A stretch of DNA of 64,000 bases from Microbacterium sp. LWH13-1.2 (GCF_038397735.1 NZ_CP151635.1:62001-126000), one strand, 5' to 3'; counted from the first letter of the stretch, positions 20,354-30,600 are shown. The notes: generated by a model from the letters alone, not told the origin. Made by a program: numbers and translations.

Positions 20354-21445
20354 TCAGGCCCCGGGCTGAGGCGGGTACGGTGCGGGAGGCGGCTGATGCC
20401 CGGGAGCGGGGTGCTGTCCGGGCGACGGCGAGTACGGATGCCGCGTCGCGGAAGGTGGGAACTGCGCCGGCGGGTACTGCGTCTGAGCGTTCTGTGCGCC
20501 GGGATGCTGTGCGCCGGGATACTGCGCATCCGGATACTGCCCCGCCGAGTACTGTGCCTGTGCGGATGAGGCGTCTCCCGAGTGCGCTGAACCGTCGGGA
20601 GTGAGCCGCGACTGGGTTCGGACGCGCAGCAGCACGACGGTGAAGGCGAGATACAGCAATCCGGCTGCGGCCCCGCCGCCATAGAGGAGCAGGGTCGGAA
20701 CCACGGTGATCAGTCCGCGCGGCAGCTCGGACAGCACCCGGAACGCGGTCTCGGGAGCGGCGATCAGCAGAATGCTGGCGACCAGCAGCGCGAGTGCCGG
20801 AAGCACGAGCGCAAAGGGAGACCATCTCGTCACGGCGATGCCCGCGATCACGAGCAGCGCGCCGGCGAAGACCGCCGATGCCGCACCGGGGCGTAGATCG
20901 AACTCGAATCGCTGCAGGGCGAAGAGCGCTCCGTCGGCGATGCCCCAGGTGAGCGCCCAGGCGCCGGCGGTCAGCAGCAGCGGCGCGGCGACGATGCCGA
21001 TCACGCTCAGCGCGGTGCCCCTCGCTCGCGGGTCTCGGCGGACGAGAGCGAGCACCAATCCCATCGCCCCGAGGGGCGCGAGCACGACGAGAGGCACTCC
21101 ATAGACGAGCCCGTCGCCCCAGTCCCGTGGCTGGATCCGGATGATCCACGACAGCGTGACGGGGAACACGGCGACGATCAGGGGAACGATGCTGAGGATT
21201 CCGGCGACGATCAGGCCGGCGGAACTCCAGATGCCGGTGAGCACCACCAGGATGAGCAGCGCGAGACCGAGAGCCTGAAGAAGCAATGGCCCGACCAGGG
21301 GCGCCAGCGAGCCGTCGAATCCATAGGCGAAGAGTGTCAGGTTCACCGTCTGTCCGCCGACGGACAGCAGTATCAGGGCTATCGGCGTCAGTATGAGAGC
21401 GATCAGGATCGTGATCAGGCGGGCGGTCAAGGATGATCGGCGCAT
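20354..21445 (-). CDS. Polytopic membrane protein with Gln/Pro/Tyr-rich tail
   Basis: A 363-aa protein with about eight hydrophobic segments from residue 8 to about 285, then about 75 hydrophilic residues made of degenerate YPxAQ units (QYPDAQYPGAQ, QTQYPPAQ) ending in a Pro-rich PYPPQPGA. The start at 21445 follows GGAGGGGAA. I do not recognise a family. Such PQ-rich cytoplasmic tails are common in actinobacterial membrane proteins and often act as flexible interaction segments. It is divergent from the alcohol dehydrogenase gene. Confidence 0.82.
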   Translation of the reverse strand: MRRSSLTARLITILIALILTPIALILLSVGGQTVNLTLFAYGFDGSLAPLVGPLLLQALGLALLILVVLTGIWSSAGLIVAGILSIVPLIVAVFPVTLSWIIRIQPRDWGDGLVYGVPLVVLAPLGAMGLVLALVRRDPRARGTALSVIGIVAAPLLLTAGAWALTWGIADGALFALQRFEFDLRPGAASAVFAGALLVIAGIAVTRWSPFALVLPALALLVASILLIAAPETAFRVLSELPRGLITVVPTLLLYGGGAAAGLLYLAFTVVLLRVRTQSRLTPDGSAHSGDASSAQAQYSAGQYPDAQYPGAQHPGAQNAQTQYPPAQFPPSATRHPYSPSPGQHPAPGHQPPPAPYPPQPGA

Positions 21446-21558
21446 AGGACTTCCCCTCCGGAGTCGTAGCCCCACGGTACCGATCCGAGCGCCGGAACGA
21501 CACAGGTTCACCCCGTAGTGTCGGTCTGCCCCACCCGAACCGACCCGAGGAGTCTTCG

Positions 21559-22605
21559 ATGACCCGTGTCCACGCCTACGCCGCACCGAGCGAAGCCGCG
21601 CCGCTCGAGAAGACCGTGATCGAGCGCCGAGAGCTCGGTGCACACGACATCCTGATCGACATCGCGTTCGCCGGCATCTGCCACTCCGACATCCACACCG
21701 TCCGCGGAGACTGGGGCCCGCAGAGCTATCCGCTCGCACCAGGGCACGAGATCGCCGGAACGGTGGCCGCCGTCGGCTCCGAGGTCACGAAGCACGCGGT
21801 CGGAGACCGCGTCGGCGTCGGATGTCTCGTGAACTCCTGCGGTGAATGTCGTAACTGCCTGCGCGGAGACGAGCAGTTCTGCTCGAACGGTGCCGTCTTC
21901 ACTTACGGAAGCACCGACCGCGACGGCACCATCACCCAGGGCGGCTACTCCGAGCAGGTCGTCGTGACCGAGTCGTTCGCCGTGCGCATCCCCGATGCTC
22001 TCGCCCTCGATGTCGCCGCTCCTCTGCTCTGCGCCGGCATCACCACGTACTCGCCGCTGCGGCATTGGAATGTCGGACCCGGCACCCGCGTCGCCGTCGT
22101 CGGGCTCGGGGGACTGGGCCATATGGGCGTGCAGATCGCGCATGCTCTCGGAGCCGAGGTGACCGTGCTGTCGCAGACCCTCAACAAGAAGGACGACGGG
22201 ATCCGGCTCGGCGCCGACCACTACTTCGCGACCAGCGACCCCGAGACCTTCCGCTCGCTGCGCGGGTCGTTCGACATGATCCTCAATACGGTCAGCGCAG
22301 TGGTCGACCTGCGCGCCTACCTCGGCCTCCTCGACGTCGGCGGGTCGATGGTCTGCGTCGGTGCGCCGGCCGAGCCGCTCGCCGTCAATGTCTCCTCGCT
22401 GATCGGCGGACGCCGCTCGCTCGCCGGATCCAACATCGGCGGCATCCGCGAGACGCAGGAGATGCTCGACTTCTGTGCCGAGCACGGCATTGCGTCGGAG
22501 ATCGAGGTCATCACGGCGTCGCAGATCAACGAGGCTTACGAGCGCGTTCTCGCCTCGGACGTGCGCTACCGCTTCGTCATCGACGCCAAGACCATCGCGG
22601 ACTGA
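21559..22605 (+). CDS. Zinc-dependent NAD(P) alcohol dehydrogenase (cinnamyl/AdhC-like)
   Basis: A 348-aa medium-chain dehydrogenase. The catalytic zinc ligands are Cys41 (GICHSDIH) with His63 and Glu64 (PGHEIAG). Structural zinc Cys residues are 94, 97, 100 and 108 (CGECRNC...FC). The nucleotide-binding motif is [11 protein letters not shown]. The pattern fits the cinnamyl-alcohol-dehydrogenase-like group that reduces aldehydes with NADPH, similar to mycobacterial AdhC. GAGGAG lies about 8 nt before the ATG. It appears monocistronic, with a hairpin after it. Confidence 0.94.
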   Translation: MTRVHAYAAPSEAAPLEKTVIERRELGAHDILIDIAFAGICHSDIHTVRGDWGPQSYPLAPGHEIAGTVAAVGSEVTKHAVGDRVGVGCLVNSCGECRNCLRGDEQFCSNGAVFTYGSTDRDGTITQGGYSEQVVVTESFAVRIPDALALDVAAPLLCAGITTYSPLRHWNVGPGTRVAVVGLGGLGHMGVQIAHALGAEVTVLSQTLNKKDDGIRLGADHYFATSDPETFRSLRGSFDMILNTVSAVVDLRAYLGLLDVGGSMVCVGAPAEPLAVNVSSLIGGRRSLAGSNIGGIRETQEMLDFCAEHGIASEIEVITASQINEAYERVLASDVRYRFVIDAKTIAD

Positions 22606-22626
22606 TAACTCCGCGGTTGTGTGGAA

Positions 22627-22659
22627 GAGGTGGCCCCGTTCTTCGAGCGGGGCCACCTC
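22627..22659 (+). terminator. Hairpin terminator after the alcohol dehydrogenase gene
   Basis: gaggtggccccg and cggggccacctc form a perfect 12-bp stem with a 9-nt loop (ttcttcgag), starting 22 bp after the stop codon. Confidence 0.7.
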
Positions 22660-22699
22660 GGCGTTCGGGGAGGGCTGTCGTTCTCCCGCTGTTCTCCGT

Positions 22700-22885
22700 G
22701 TCGCACGCTCGGCTTTCCCGGGTTTGGCTTCTCCGGGGCAAGTGCTTTTCTGCCGGGGTTCCTCGTCGGGGCGTGTGCCTTTCTGCTCGGGTTGCCTATT
22801 CGGGGCGTGTGCTTTTCTGCTGGGGTTGCCTCTTCGGCTCGCGCATCTTTAGCCCTGGGCTGTCTCTTCGGCTCGCGACCCTCTG
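22700..22885. repeat. Degenerate tandem repeat, about 33-34 bp period, non-coding
   Basis: Units start near 22742, 22775, 22809 and 22843, with a weaker one before and a fragment after. Each carries gtgcyttttctgcyggg-like sequence then ttgcctMttcgg and ggc or ctc. The base composition is pyrimidine-skewed on the plus strand and unlike the neighbouring genes. The 419-bp gap (22606-23024) otherwise holds only the upstream terminator and a promoter. There are no spacers, so this is not a CRISPR array. The function is unknown. Confidence 0.65.
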
Positions 22886-22944
22886 TCAGTGCCGCCACCC
22901 TGTGCACCCTTGGTGAGCGTCTCTCGCTGCATCATTCTGAGAGA

Positions 22945-22972
22945 TTGGAATACGCCTCTGGTCTGGGATAAT
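22945..22972 (+). promoter_or_regulatory. Probable promoter of the DUF222-HNH gene
   Basis: TTGGAA (22945-22950), a 16-nt spacer and GATAAT (22967-22972), about 52 nt before the start codon. The spacing is slightly short, but both boxes are close to the consensus. Confidence 0.5.
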
Positions 22973-23024
22973 TCGGGGTTGTTTCGGGGCGTGAATGTCG
23001 GTGGTTGCGGGTTGACTTGCGGGT

Positions 23025-24587
23025 ATGAACAGCACGGTGGAGCTTCTGGATCGGGTCATCGCCGACCTCGACACGGTGCTGTCCGATGACGCGCTCGCCG
23101 GGTTGTCGGATGCGGATCGGGTCACCGTGTTGCAGGGTGCGGGGGCTGTCTTCCGGCGTGCGGAGGCGGTGATCGTCGAGACCGTTGCGACGGGTGATGC
23201 GGGGGACTTTCCGCATTCGGTGGGGTGTCGGGGTGTGAATGAGTTGTTGCAGCGGACGGTGCGGGTGGATGTGCGGGGTGCGTCGCGGGTCGACACGGTC
23301 GTCGATCTGGTGCGGCGGCCGGTGAGTCTGGCGGGGGAGCGGATGCCGGCGCGGTGGTCGGAGTTGCGGCTCGCGCTGTTGGATGGGGTGGTCGGGGTGG
23401 CGGGGTTTCTCGCGGCGACGGGTCCGATCGAGCGGGTGTGGGATCGTCTCAGCGTGGATCAACGGTTGGCGGCGGATGTCGCGTTGGCGGGGTGCGCGCG
23501 CGGGCACGGGGTCGACACGGGCGTCGAAGAGGGCGAATCGGGTCCGGCGCCGACGGCGCAGGATTTGAAGGCTCTTGCGGAGGATCTCGCGTCGATGTTC
23601 GACCCGGACGGGGAAGAACCGAAGGATGAGGACTCCCGCCGTCGCCGAGGCATCACGATCGGCCGGTTGACGGACGGTGTGCATGCGATCCGGGGGTATC
23701 TGACCCCGGACGTCGCGGCGCAACTGCAGCTGATCATGGACGCGATCCTCAACCCCAAGGGTGACGGCCCGCCGATGCCCGGAGTCCACTTCGCCCCCAG
23801 CGACGGCGACGGCGACGGCGACGATGCCGACGCGGGTGCGGGTGCGGGTGCGGGTGCGGGTGCCCGTGCGGGGGCGGGTGCCGATCCGTTCAACTCGGAT
23901 CCGCGGTGCGTGCTCGATGATCGCACCGCGTCGCAGAAACGCCACGATGCCCTGGCGATGGTGTTCGCGATCGCGGCCCGCCACAGGGACATGCCCACCC
24001 TTGGTGGGTCATCACCGGTGCTCGTCGTCACCGTCGACGCGAAAGACCTCGCCGCTCACGGCTCGCACGCAGCCGGTGCGGCCTTCGGGAACGCTGCGTC
24101 CGGAACGGGCGGAGCGGGCGGCAACAACGGCTGGGCGACGATCCCCGGATCCGGTGCTCACATCCCTGTCCCGGTCGCCGCGCACGTCGCCTGCGCCGGG
24201 ACCATCCAACGGGTGCTGATGGATGAGGGCCGGATCATCGGCATCACCACCACGGACCGGGTGTTCACCGTGCACCAACGCCGGGCGATCATCGCCCGCG
24301 ACAAGGAATGCTTGATCCCCGGCTGTCATGTTCCCGCGTCGTGGTGCGAGATCCACCACGTCACCGAACATGCGAGGGGTGGGCCGACGCATACGGACAA
24401 TGGTGTGCCGTTGTGCTGGTGGCATCACCGATCCCTCGGATCCTCCGGGTGGGAGATCCGCATGGACGACGGCCTCCCGCAGGTGCGAGGTCCGCGATGG
24501 TGGGACCCCGACCAACGATGGCGCACCCCGAGACTCAGCCTCCCGCGGATAAGCCACGCATCGCTGAAACCGGTCCTCACCGGCTGA
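23025..24587 (+). CDS. DUF222 and HNH endonuclease domain protein (13E12-type)
   Basis: A 520-aa protein. The N-terminal two thirds is the helical DUF222 domain (SVGCRGVNELLQRTVRV, GYLTPDVAAQLQLIMDAILNP). The C-terminal HNH nuclease has CLIPGC, HHVTEHARGG, TDNGVPLCWWHH, giving the paired Cys zinc site and the catalytic His-Asn-His. This family occurs in many copies in Microbacteriaceae and mycobacteria and has been associated with mobile DNA, though the cellular role is unproven. A Gly/Ala linker (GAGAGAGAGARAGAGA) between the domains is encoded by simple DNA repeats. Its upstream 34-bp repeat region is unusual. Confidence 0.93.
   Translation: MNSTVELLDRVIADLDTVLSDDALAGLSDADRVTVLQGAGAVFRRAEAVIVETVATGDAGDFPHSVGCRGVNELLQRTVRVDVRGASRVDTVVDLVRRPVSLAGERMPARWSELRLALLDGVVGVAGFLAATGPIERVWDRLSVDQRLAADVALAGCARGHGVDTGVEEGESGPAPTAQDLKALAEDLASMFDPDGEEPKDEDSRRRRGITIGRLTDGVHAIRGYLTPDVAAQLQLIMDAILNPKGDGPPMPGVHFAPSDGDGDGDDADAGAGAGAGAGARAGAGADPFNSDPRCVLDDRTASQKRHDALAMVFAIAARHRDMPTLGGSSPVLVVTVDAKDLAAHGSHAAGAAFGNAASGTGGAGGNNGWATIPGSGAHIPVPVAAHVACAGTIQRVLMDEGRIIGITTTDRVFTVHQRRAIIARDKECLIPGCHVPASWCEIHHVTEHARGGPTHTDNGVPLCWWHHRSLGSSGWEIRMDDGLPQVRGPRWWDPDQRWRTPRLSLPRISHASLKPVLTG
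23832..23879 (+). repeat. Hexanucleotide repeat GCGGGT inside the DUF222-HNH gene
   Basis: Five perfect GCGGGT units (23832-23861) followed by three imperfect ones. Each unit adds Ala-Gly, so copy-number changes lengthen or shorten the linker without a frameshift. Confidence 0.8.
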
Positions 24588-24668
24588 CCCCCCGCCACCG
24601 GGTGGTTCAGCATGCACCGCACCGCATCCACTACTGAGCGCCGAGCGCCGAGCACTGACGCTTACACA

Positions 24669-24686
24669 CCGACTACTGGTAGTCGG
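24669..24686. promoter_or_regulatory. Palindrome upstream of the GntR gene, possible operator
   Basis: ccgactactggtagtcgg is a perfect inverted repeat with 7-bp arms and a 4-nt centre, about 157 bp before the GntR start. The CTGGTAG core loosely resembles the TGGTnnnACCA type seen for FadR-subfamily operators. Autoregulation is a guess from position. Confidence 0.4.
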
Positions 24687-24842
24687 CTCACCGCACGCGC
24701 ACGCGCACCCGTGATGCCACCGGAGGCCCGTCGCGGGAGGTTGGCTGGTGCATGTCGGCCGACGTCCTTCTTCCTGAGGGCATTCGCACGACCGAGCAGA
24801 CCTCCGCTCACCAGCGTTCCGCACCATGAGAAAGGCATGACC

Positions 24843-25553
24843 ATGTCGATGGGTTCCCTCGAGGAACAGCTGCGACCTCAACTGCTCAGCGGACTCGCAT
24901 ACGAGCGCCTGCTCGCAGAGATCGTCAGCGGCAGGCTCGCACCCGGTCAGCGTCTTCGTCTCGATCTGCTCGCTCACAGCTGGGCGGTCTCGCGCACCCC
25001 CGTCCGAGAGGCACTCACGCGACTCTCCGACATGCGATTCGTGCATGTCTCCCCGAATGCCGGAACGCGCGTCGCGGACTGGTCGCGCGTCGACATGATC
25101 GAGCGCGCCCGCGTCGTCGATCGACTGATCGTCAAGGACTCACTCACGCGCTCGCTGGCCGGCTCATCGGCCGACTCGCTGCCGGGGGCACTGGCCACGC
25201 GCGCCCCGCTCGCCGACACCGATTGCGAACTGGCCGCCTATCTCGACCTCGCCGAAGCACTCATCTCCCGCGAGTTCGGCCGCCTCGGCTCCCTGATCGT
25301 CGGGGATCACATCGAACCGCTTCGGCTCTTCGTCGACCCCGACACGGCCCGCCGTCACGGGGTGGATGTCGACTCGGGTCGCCCACGCAGGCGCGCACTC
25401 CTCACCGCGGCGCGCACAGCCCTCGCGCAGGGCGCACACGGTGCGGCCTCCGAGGCGCTCGACGCCTTCGGAACCTCCCTCCTCGAGATGCTCGGGTCAA
25501 TGCCCGCAGCATCCCCCAGACGGGGTGCGGAAAGCGAACCTCCCCTTCGCTGA
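24843..25553 (+). CDS. GntR family transcriptional regulator (FadR-like, atypical effector domain)
   Basis: A 236-aa protein. Residues about 15-75 form the GntR winged helix: LLAEIVSGRLAPGQRLRLDLLA, then WAVSRTPVREALTRLSDMRFV. The remaining 160 residues are predicted helical like an FCD domain, but I do not see the usual DxxFH metal-site pattern; instead there is DTDCELAAYLDLAEALISREFG. Its ligand is therefore unclear. Three in-frame ATGs lie close together (24837, 24843, 24849); 24843 is chosen because AAAGG lies 7 nt upstream. It stands alone between the HNH gene and tag. Confidence 0.82.
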   Translation: MSMGSLEEQLRPQLLSGLAYERLLAEIVSGRLAPGQRLRLDLLAHSWAVSRTPVREALTRLSDMRFVHVSPNAGTRVADWSRVDMIERARVVDRLIVKDSLTRSLAGSSADSLPGALATRAPLADTDCELAAYLDLAEALISREFGRLGSLIVGDHIEPLRLFVDPDTARRHGVDVDSGRPRRRALLTAARTALAQGAHGAASEALDAFGTSLLEMLGSMPAASPRRGAESEPPLR

Positions 25554-25801
25554 TCGCCACCCTTCGATCGGCGCCCCACGCCGATCGAGAAATCTGCAAC
25601 GCCGGTTCTGATCTGGCCGATCTCCCCATCGGTCTGGTCGACATCGCACAGCGATCCCCCGACCGGCGCAGCAGGACACCGGGTGTGGGCGAGCGCATGC
25701 TCGTCCACACCTTTCGCACCAGCAGCAACACGTCCGGCCGGCATGCGTACGAGCGTCCCTGAACCCCGGCCGGTGTCGGTGCGCCCGGATAACGTGAGGA
25801 C

Positions 25802-26368
25802 ATGACGTCTCTGATCGCCGGGCCCGACCACCGCGAACGCTGCGCATGGGTGGGTGACGATGCGGAGTACCGCCGCTACCACGACGAGGAATGGGGAACC
25901 CCGCTGCACGGCGACCGCGCGCTGTTCGAGAAGATGGCACTCGAAGGCTTCCAGGCAGGACTCTCCTGGATCACCATCCTCCGCAAGCGCCCTCGATTCC
26001 GAGAGGTCTTCGGCGGATTCGACGTCGAGACGGTCTCCGAGTTCGACGAGTCCGACATCGAACGGCTCATGGCGGACGCCGGGATCATCCGCAACCGCGC
26101 CAAGATCGAGGCGACGATCGGCAATGCCCGCTTGGTAAGAAAAATGGCAGAGGGTGAGCTCGACGAGCTGATGTGGTCGTTCGCGCCCACCCCCGGCATC
26201 CGCCCCGCCTCCTTCGCCGACGTCCCCGCGGTGACTCCCGAGTCCACGGCCATGAGCAAAGAGCTGCGCCGCCGCGGCTTCCGCTTCGTCGGACCCACCA
26301 CCATGTACGCGCTCATGCAGTCAGCAGGAATGGTCGACGACCACATCGAGGGATGCTGGCGGGCCTGA
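25802..26368 (+). CDS. tag: DNA-3-methyladenine glycosylase I
   Basis: A 188-aa base-excision repair enzyme that removes 3-methyladenine. The zinc-binding residues of the family are all visible: Cys14 (RCAWVG), His27 (YHDEEWG), His181 and Cys185 (DDHIEGCW). Other conserved features are EKMALEGFQAGLSWITILRKR and GFRFVGPTTMYALMQSAGMV. The length matches Escherichia coli Tag (187 aa). It starts 248 bp after the GntR gene, a gap in which I see nothing definite. Confidence 0.96.
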   Translation: MTSLIAGPDHRERCAWVGDDAEYRRYHDEEWGTPLHGDRALFEKMALEGFQAGLSWITILRKRPRFREVFGGFDVETVSEFDESDIERLMADAGIIRNRAKIEATIGNARLVRKMAEGELDELMWSFAPTPGIRPASFADVPAVTPESTAMSKELRRRGFRFVGPTTMYALMQSAGMVDDHIEGCWRA

Positions 26369-26438
26369 CCCCACCCCGCGCAGCCTGCCGCGCCCGGCCA
26401 TGACTTCGAGTGACCCTCGGGATCGTCGATCCCCTCGA

Positions 26439-26444
26439 TATACT
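26439..26444 (+). promoter_or_regulatory. Candidate -10 box for the kinase operon
   Basis: TATACT lies in the 157-bp gap between tag and the kinase gene. No good -35 hexamer is at the right distance, so activator dependence or a different start site is possible. Confidence 0.35.
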
Positions 26445-26525
26445 CGGTGATCGGGGGGAACGCCCAGCGCAGCGCGCCGGGTTCATGCAGGGCGCGGTCT
26501 CCCCATCCGACCGTGAGGAGCATGA

Positions 26526-27656
26526 GTGGCAACGCGCATGGCATCGACACCGCCGACGCTGGCGGGGTACAGCTACGTGCGTCCGCTCGGTTCCGGCGGC
26601 TTCGCCGACGTGTTCCTCTACGAGCAGGACATGCCACGTCGCGTCGCCGCGGTGAAGGTCCTTCTCGCGGATGCAGTCAACCGTGAGGTGCTGCGCACCT
26701 TCAACGTCGAGGCCGACATCTCCGCCCGCCTCAGCGCACACCCGTCGATCGTGACGATCTACCAGGCGTCGATCTCGGCGGACGGTCGCCCGTACTTCGC
26801 GATGGAGTACTGCCCCGACACCATGAGCGCCCGCTACAAGAAGGCGCCGCTCGCGCTCGCGGAAGTTCTCGACACCGGCGTGCGCATCGCCGGTGCCCTC
26901 GAGACCGTGCACCGGGCAGGGCTGCTGCACCGAGACATCAAGCCATCGAACGTCCTCATCAACTCCCTCGGCGCTCCCGTGCTCGCCGACTTCGGCATCG
27001 CTGCCGCCGTGATCGACGAGGGCGACGGAGAGACGATCGCGATGTCCGTGCCGTGGAGCTCGCCCGAGGTGCTTCAGGAACGCGTCTCCGGCTCCGTGCC
27101 GAGCGAGATCTGGAGCCTCGGCGCCACCCTGTACACACTGCTCGCCGGTCGGAGCCCGTTCGAGCGGCCCGACCGCGGCTCGAACTCACGCGACCAGCTC
27201 ACCGAGCGGATCATCAAGGCCCGCTACACGGCCGTGCCCGTGCCCGGCATCCCGCCGATCATCGACGAGATCTTCGCGACCGCGATGCACCGCGATCCCG
27301 CCAAGCGGTTCGCGAGCATGGCCGACTTCGCCGAGAGGCTGCGCTGGGCGCAGTACGAGCTGGGCATCCACCCGACAGCCTTTGAGGCGGCATCCGCCGA
27401 ATGGGCGGCCGCCGCCCCGGTGAGCTTCTCCGACTCCGCGCCGCGCGGGCCCGTGATCACCACGGTGGCCCCCGACTCGCGTCGGGCCGTCCGCGCCGCA
27501 CGCCAGCAGGCCGCACCCCGCGACCGCGACGACCTGCCCGCCGCCCGCACCAAGACCCGCTCGCCCCTCGTCGCGGGCGTGATCGGCGCGCTGATCGGCG
27601 CCGCCGTGCTCGCCGGAGTCGGCATCGCGGTCCTCTACCTGACAGGGATCCTCTGA
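26526..27656 (+). CDS. Membrane-anchored Ser/Thr protein kinase
   Basis: A 376-aa Hanks-type kinase. The glycine loop is GSGGFADV (22-29), the ATP lysine is in AAVKVL, the catalytic loop is HRDIKPSN (135-142), DFG is at 155-157, and WSSPEVL is the APE-equivalent. An Ala/Arg/Pro linker leads to one C-terminal transmembrane helix (LVAGVIGALIGAAVLAGVGIAVLYL), leaving almost nothing outside; there are no PASTA domains. The GTG at 26526 has GGAG 5 nt upstream. Its TGA overlaps the next ATG (TGATG). As first gene of an operon with FHA and PP2C genes, it is the likely writer of phospho-Thr marks near the T7SS. Confidence 0.94.
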   Translation: MATRMASTPPTLAGYSYVRPLGSGGFADVFLYEQDMPRRVAAVKVLLADAVNREVLRTFNVEADISARLSAHPSIVTIYQASISADGRPYFAMEYCPDTMSARYKKAPLALAEVLDTGVRIAGALETVHRAGLLHRDIKPSNVLINSLGAPVLADFGIAAAVIDEGDGETIAMSVPWSSPEVLQERVSGSVPSEIWSLGATLYTLLAGRSPFERPDRGSNSRDQLTERIIKARYTAVPVPGIPPIIDEIFATAMHRDPAKRFASMADFAERLRWAQYELGIHPTAFEAASAEWAAAAPVSFSDSAPRGPVITTVAPDSRRAVRAARQQAAPRDRDDLPAARTKTRSPLVAGVIGALIGAAVLAGVGIAVLYLTGIL

Positions 27657-30600
27657 TGGCCATCGGCGACCGCAACCGCGCGGAGACCAAGCCCCGGTCG
27701 CGAAGCCGTCTGATCGCCGCGATCTCGGGTGTCGCAGCCCTCGCCGTGGTGGTCACCCTCGCCGTCACAGCGCAGGGATACCAGTCGCAGGAGGTGCCCC
27801 GACTCGAATCCGCGGTCTGGGTGATGCGAGACAGCGGCCAGTACGCCCGAGTGAACACCGAGCTCGCCGAGATCGACACGGTGCGCAACGTCGACGATCC
27901 CGAGGCCGTCTGGCAGAGCGGATCTGCCGCGGTTCTGTACGCGCAGGGCAACAGGCAGCGCTGGGATCTCGACCCGGCCAGCCCGACCGATCTGCTGTCC
28001 GACTCGTCCGACGCGGGAACCCCGCTCGCCTCCGAGCCGACCCCTGCGGGCACGAGGGAGATCCTCTCCGCAGGCCCCTACGTGGCCTACCGCACCGACA
28101 CCGGTCAGGTCTCGGTGACGACGCTCGACCGGGGTGCGGCCACCGCGCTGGTCGACCCGTTCGCGGGCGTCGAGGTCGAAGAGGGCGAGGACCCTCCGAC
28201 CTACACGGCGGATGCGATCGGGCTCTCGCCCGAGGGTCTGCTCGTGCTGTACTCGGCCGATGAGGGCGCGGTGCGCCGATTCGACATCGACGAACACCGA
28301 TTCCTCGGAGATCCGGCATCCGTCTCCTCGGCTCCCGAAGCGGGCGAGGGGCTGTCCGTGACCGTCGTGGGCGACCGCTGGGCGATGCTGCAGACGGGGT
28401 CCGGTGAGCTGTGGCTCCAGGGTCGCGACGAACCCGTCGAGCTCGATGTCGCCGACGATGCGCGCCTGCAGGAGGGTGCCACCGCGGGCGAGTCCCTGTT
28501 CATCGCCGACTCCGACGGACTCGTGTCGGTCGACCTCGACTCGGGAGAGTCCGAGCGCGTCGCGGACGCCACCGGTGTTCCCGCGGCTCCGGTGGTCGTG
28601 GGCGACGATACTTATGCCGCCTGGCTCGACACCGGCGGTGGCACCCTGTGGGTCGATGGCGAGACCGTACCGTTGCGGGTCCCCGACGAGGCACTCGACT
28701 CCGCGACGATCGAGCCGGTCTTCCAGGAGAACGGCGACCGCGCAGTGCTGAGCGAGACCGGAACGGGACTCATCTGGACGGCGCCAGACGGTGAGTTGAT
28801 CCCGCTCGAGCAGTGGGCCATCGAAGACGAGACGGAGCAGCAGGAGGGCACCATCATCGTCGAGGACGTGGCGGAGCAGCTGCCCCCCGTCGCCGTGGAC
28901 GACGCGTTCGGCGTCCGCGCCGGCGAGCAGGTGATCCTCCCGGTGCTGCTCAACGACCACGATCCGAACAAGAAGGACGTCCTGACGATCGACCCCGACT
29001 CGGTGGCAGGCGGTCTCGGGGATCCCGCATTCGGCGACCTGACTCTCGTCGCCAACGGGCAGTCCCTCGTCGTCAACGTCAAGGCGGGATCCGGCCAGAC
29101 CTCCTTCACCTACGCCGTGACCGACGGTGCGGCGGTGTCACCGCCCGCGACCGTGACCCTGACCGTCGTCGACGCGGGCGTCAACTCGGCACCCGTGTGG
29201 TGCGGCGTCGACGCCTGCCAGCAGGAGTGGCCGACTCCGCAGCTCCTTCCCGGTGGCAGCACCGTGGTCTCCGCACTCTCCGGCTGGGTCGACCCCGAGG
29301 GCGACCCCTTCGTGCTCAGCGACGCCTACGAGACCGACTCGTCATCGCCCGTGATGGTGGTTCCGATGGCGGACGGTCGTGTGGCGATCCGTCACACCGA
29401 CCCGAACGCGGCGGATGCGGTGATCGCCGTCACCGTGGTCGTCGAGGACGTGCACGGCGCGACAGCCGAGAAGACCCTCGACGTGCAGGTCACCGGCAGC
29501 CCGGCCCTCGTGGCGTCGCCGGTCGCGCTGACAGCCCGCGTGGGTGAGCTGCAGTCCATCCGCATCTCCGATCACCTGTCCGGCGGCTCCGGTTCGTACC
29601 GACTGGTCGATGCTGTGCAGACGGCCGCCACCGCGCAGGGCCTCGAGGTCACCCCGAATGCGGCCTCGGGCACGGTCGAGCTGACCGTCGCAGAGCCGGG
29701 GCAGTATGTCGTGACGTACACCGCCCAGGACGTCTCGACGCAGGCCGAGCAGTCCGCGGTCATCCGCATCACCGCCGTCGACGGCTCATCCGGGCTCGCG
29801 ATGGCTCCCCTGACCGCCTTCGTCCGCGAAGGTGAGGACACGACCGTCGACGTGCTGCGTGCGGTGCAGAACACCAGCGGCCGGGTGCTGATGCTGTCCG
29901 ACGCCGTGAGCTCGACTCCGCAGCTGAACGTGCGGGTGGTCGGCAACGAGAGCATCCGCGTGAACGGCACGACCGAAGACGGCGAGCCCGGAGTCATCGG
30001 CAGGGCCACGGTGACCGTCGCCGACGGTTCCGGAGCCGCGGTGCAAGGCACCGTCACGGTCTTCCTCACCCCGCCGTCGACCGTGACCCGCCCGATCGTG
30101 TTCCCGGATGCGATCACGGTGCGCGCAGGCTCCCTCACCCGCATCGCCGTCACGGCGAACGACGTCGCTCCGCGAGGTGAGCCGCTGGTCGTGCTCCCCG
30201 AGGTCACCGGATCCGGCGAGGCCGGCGAGCTCGTCTTCGCCGACCGCAACGCGCTGCGGTACCTCGCACCGACCACGCCGGGCACCTACCGGCTCACGTA
30301 CTCCGTCTCGCTCGAGCGCAATCCGTCGCTCTCCGACAACGGCACCGTGACGGTCACGGTCGTGCCCCCGGGGACGAACCGCGCGCCGACGCCGACCACT
30401 CTGACCGGTCGGGTGCTCAGCGGCCAGACGGTCTCGCTGCGGGTTCCGGCGAACGGGATGGACAGCGACGGCGATCGTGTGGTGCTCACCGGCATCGAGC
30501 AGCCAGAGAAGGGCGCGGGCACCGCGACGATCTCGGCGAGCGGCGAGTCCATCGTCTACCGGGCTCCCGCGGCCGGTGTCCAGGGCGGCCAGGCCAGCTT

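Noticed and set aside
22700..22885. Possible CRISPR array
   Set aside because: Repeats are contiguous and degenerate with no unique spacers and no cas genes nearby.
22621..22971. Hydrophobic 116-aa frame across the 34-bp repeats
   Set aside because: It begins inside the terminator hairpin, has no ribosome binding site, and its pattern follows the DNA repeat rather than a protein family.
25554..25801. Possible small genes between the GntR gene and tag
   Set aside because: Open frames here are short continuations or shadows without start signals or recognisable sequence.
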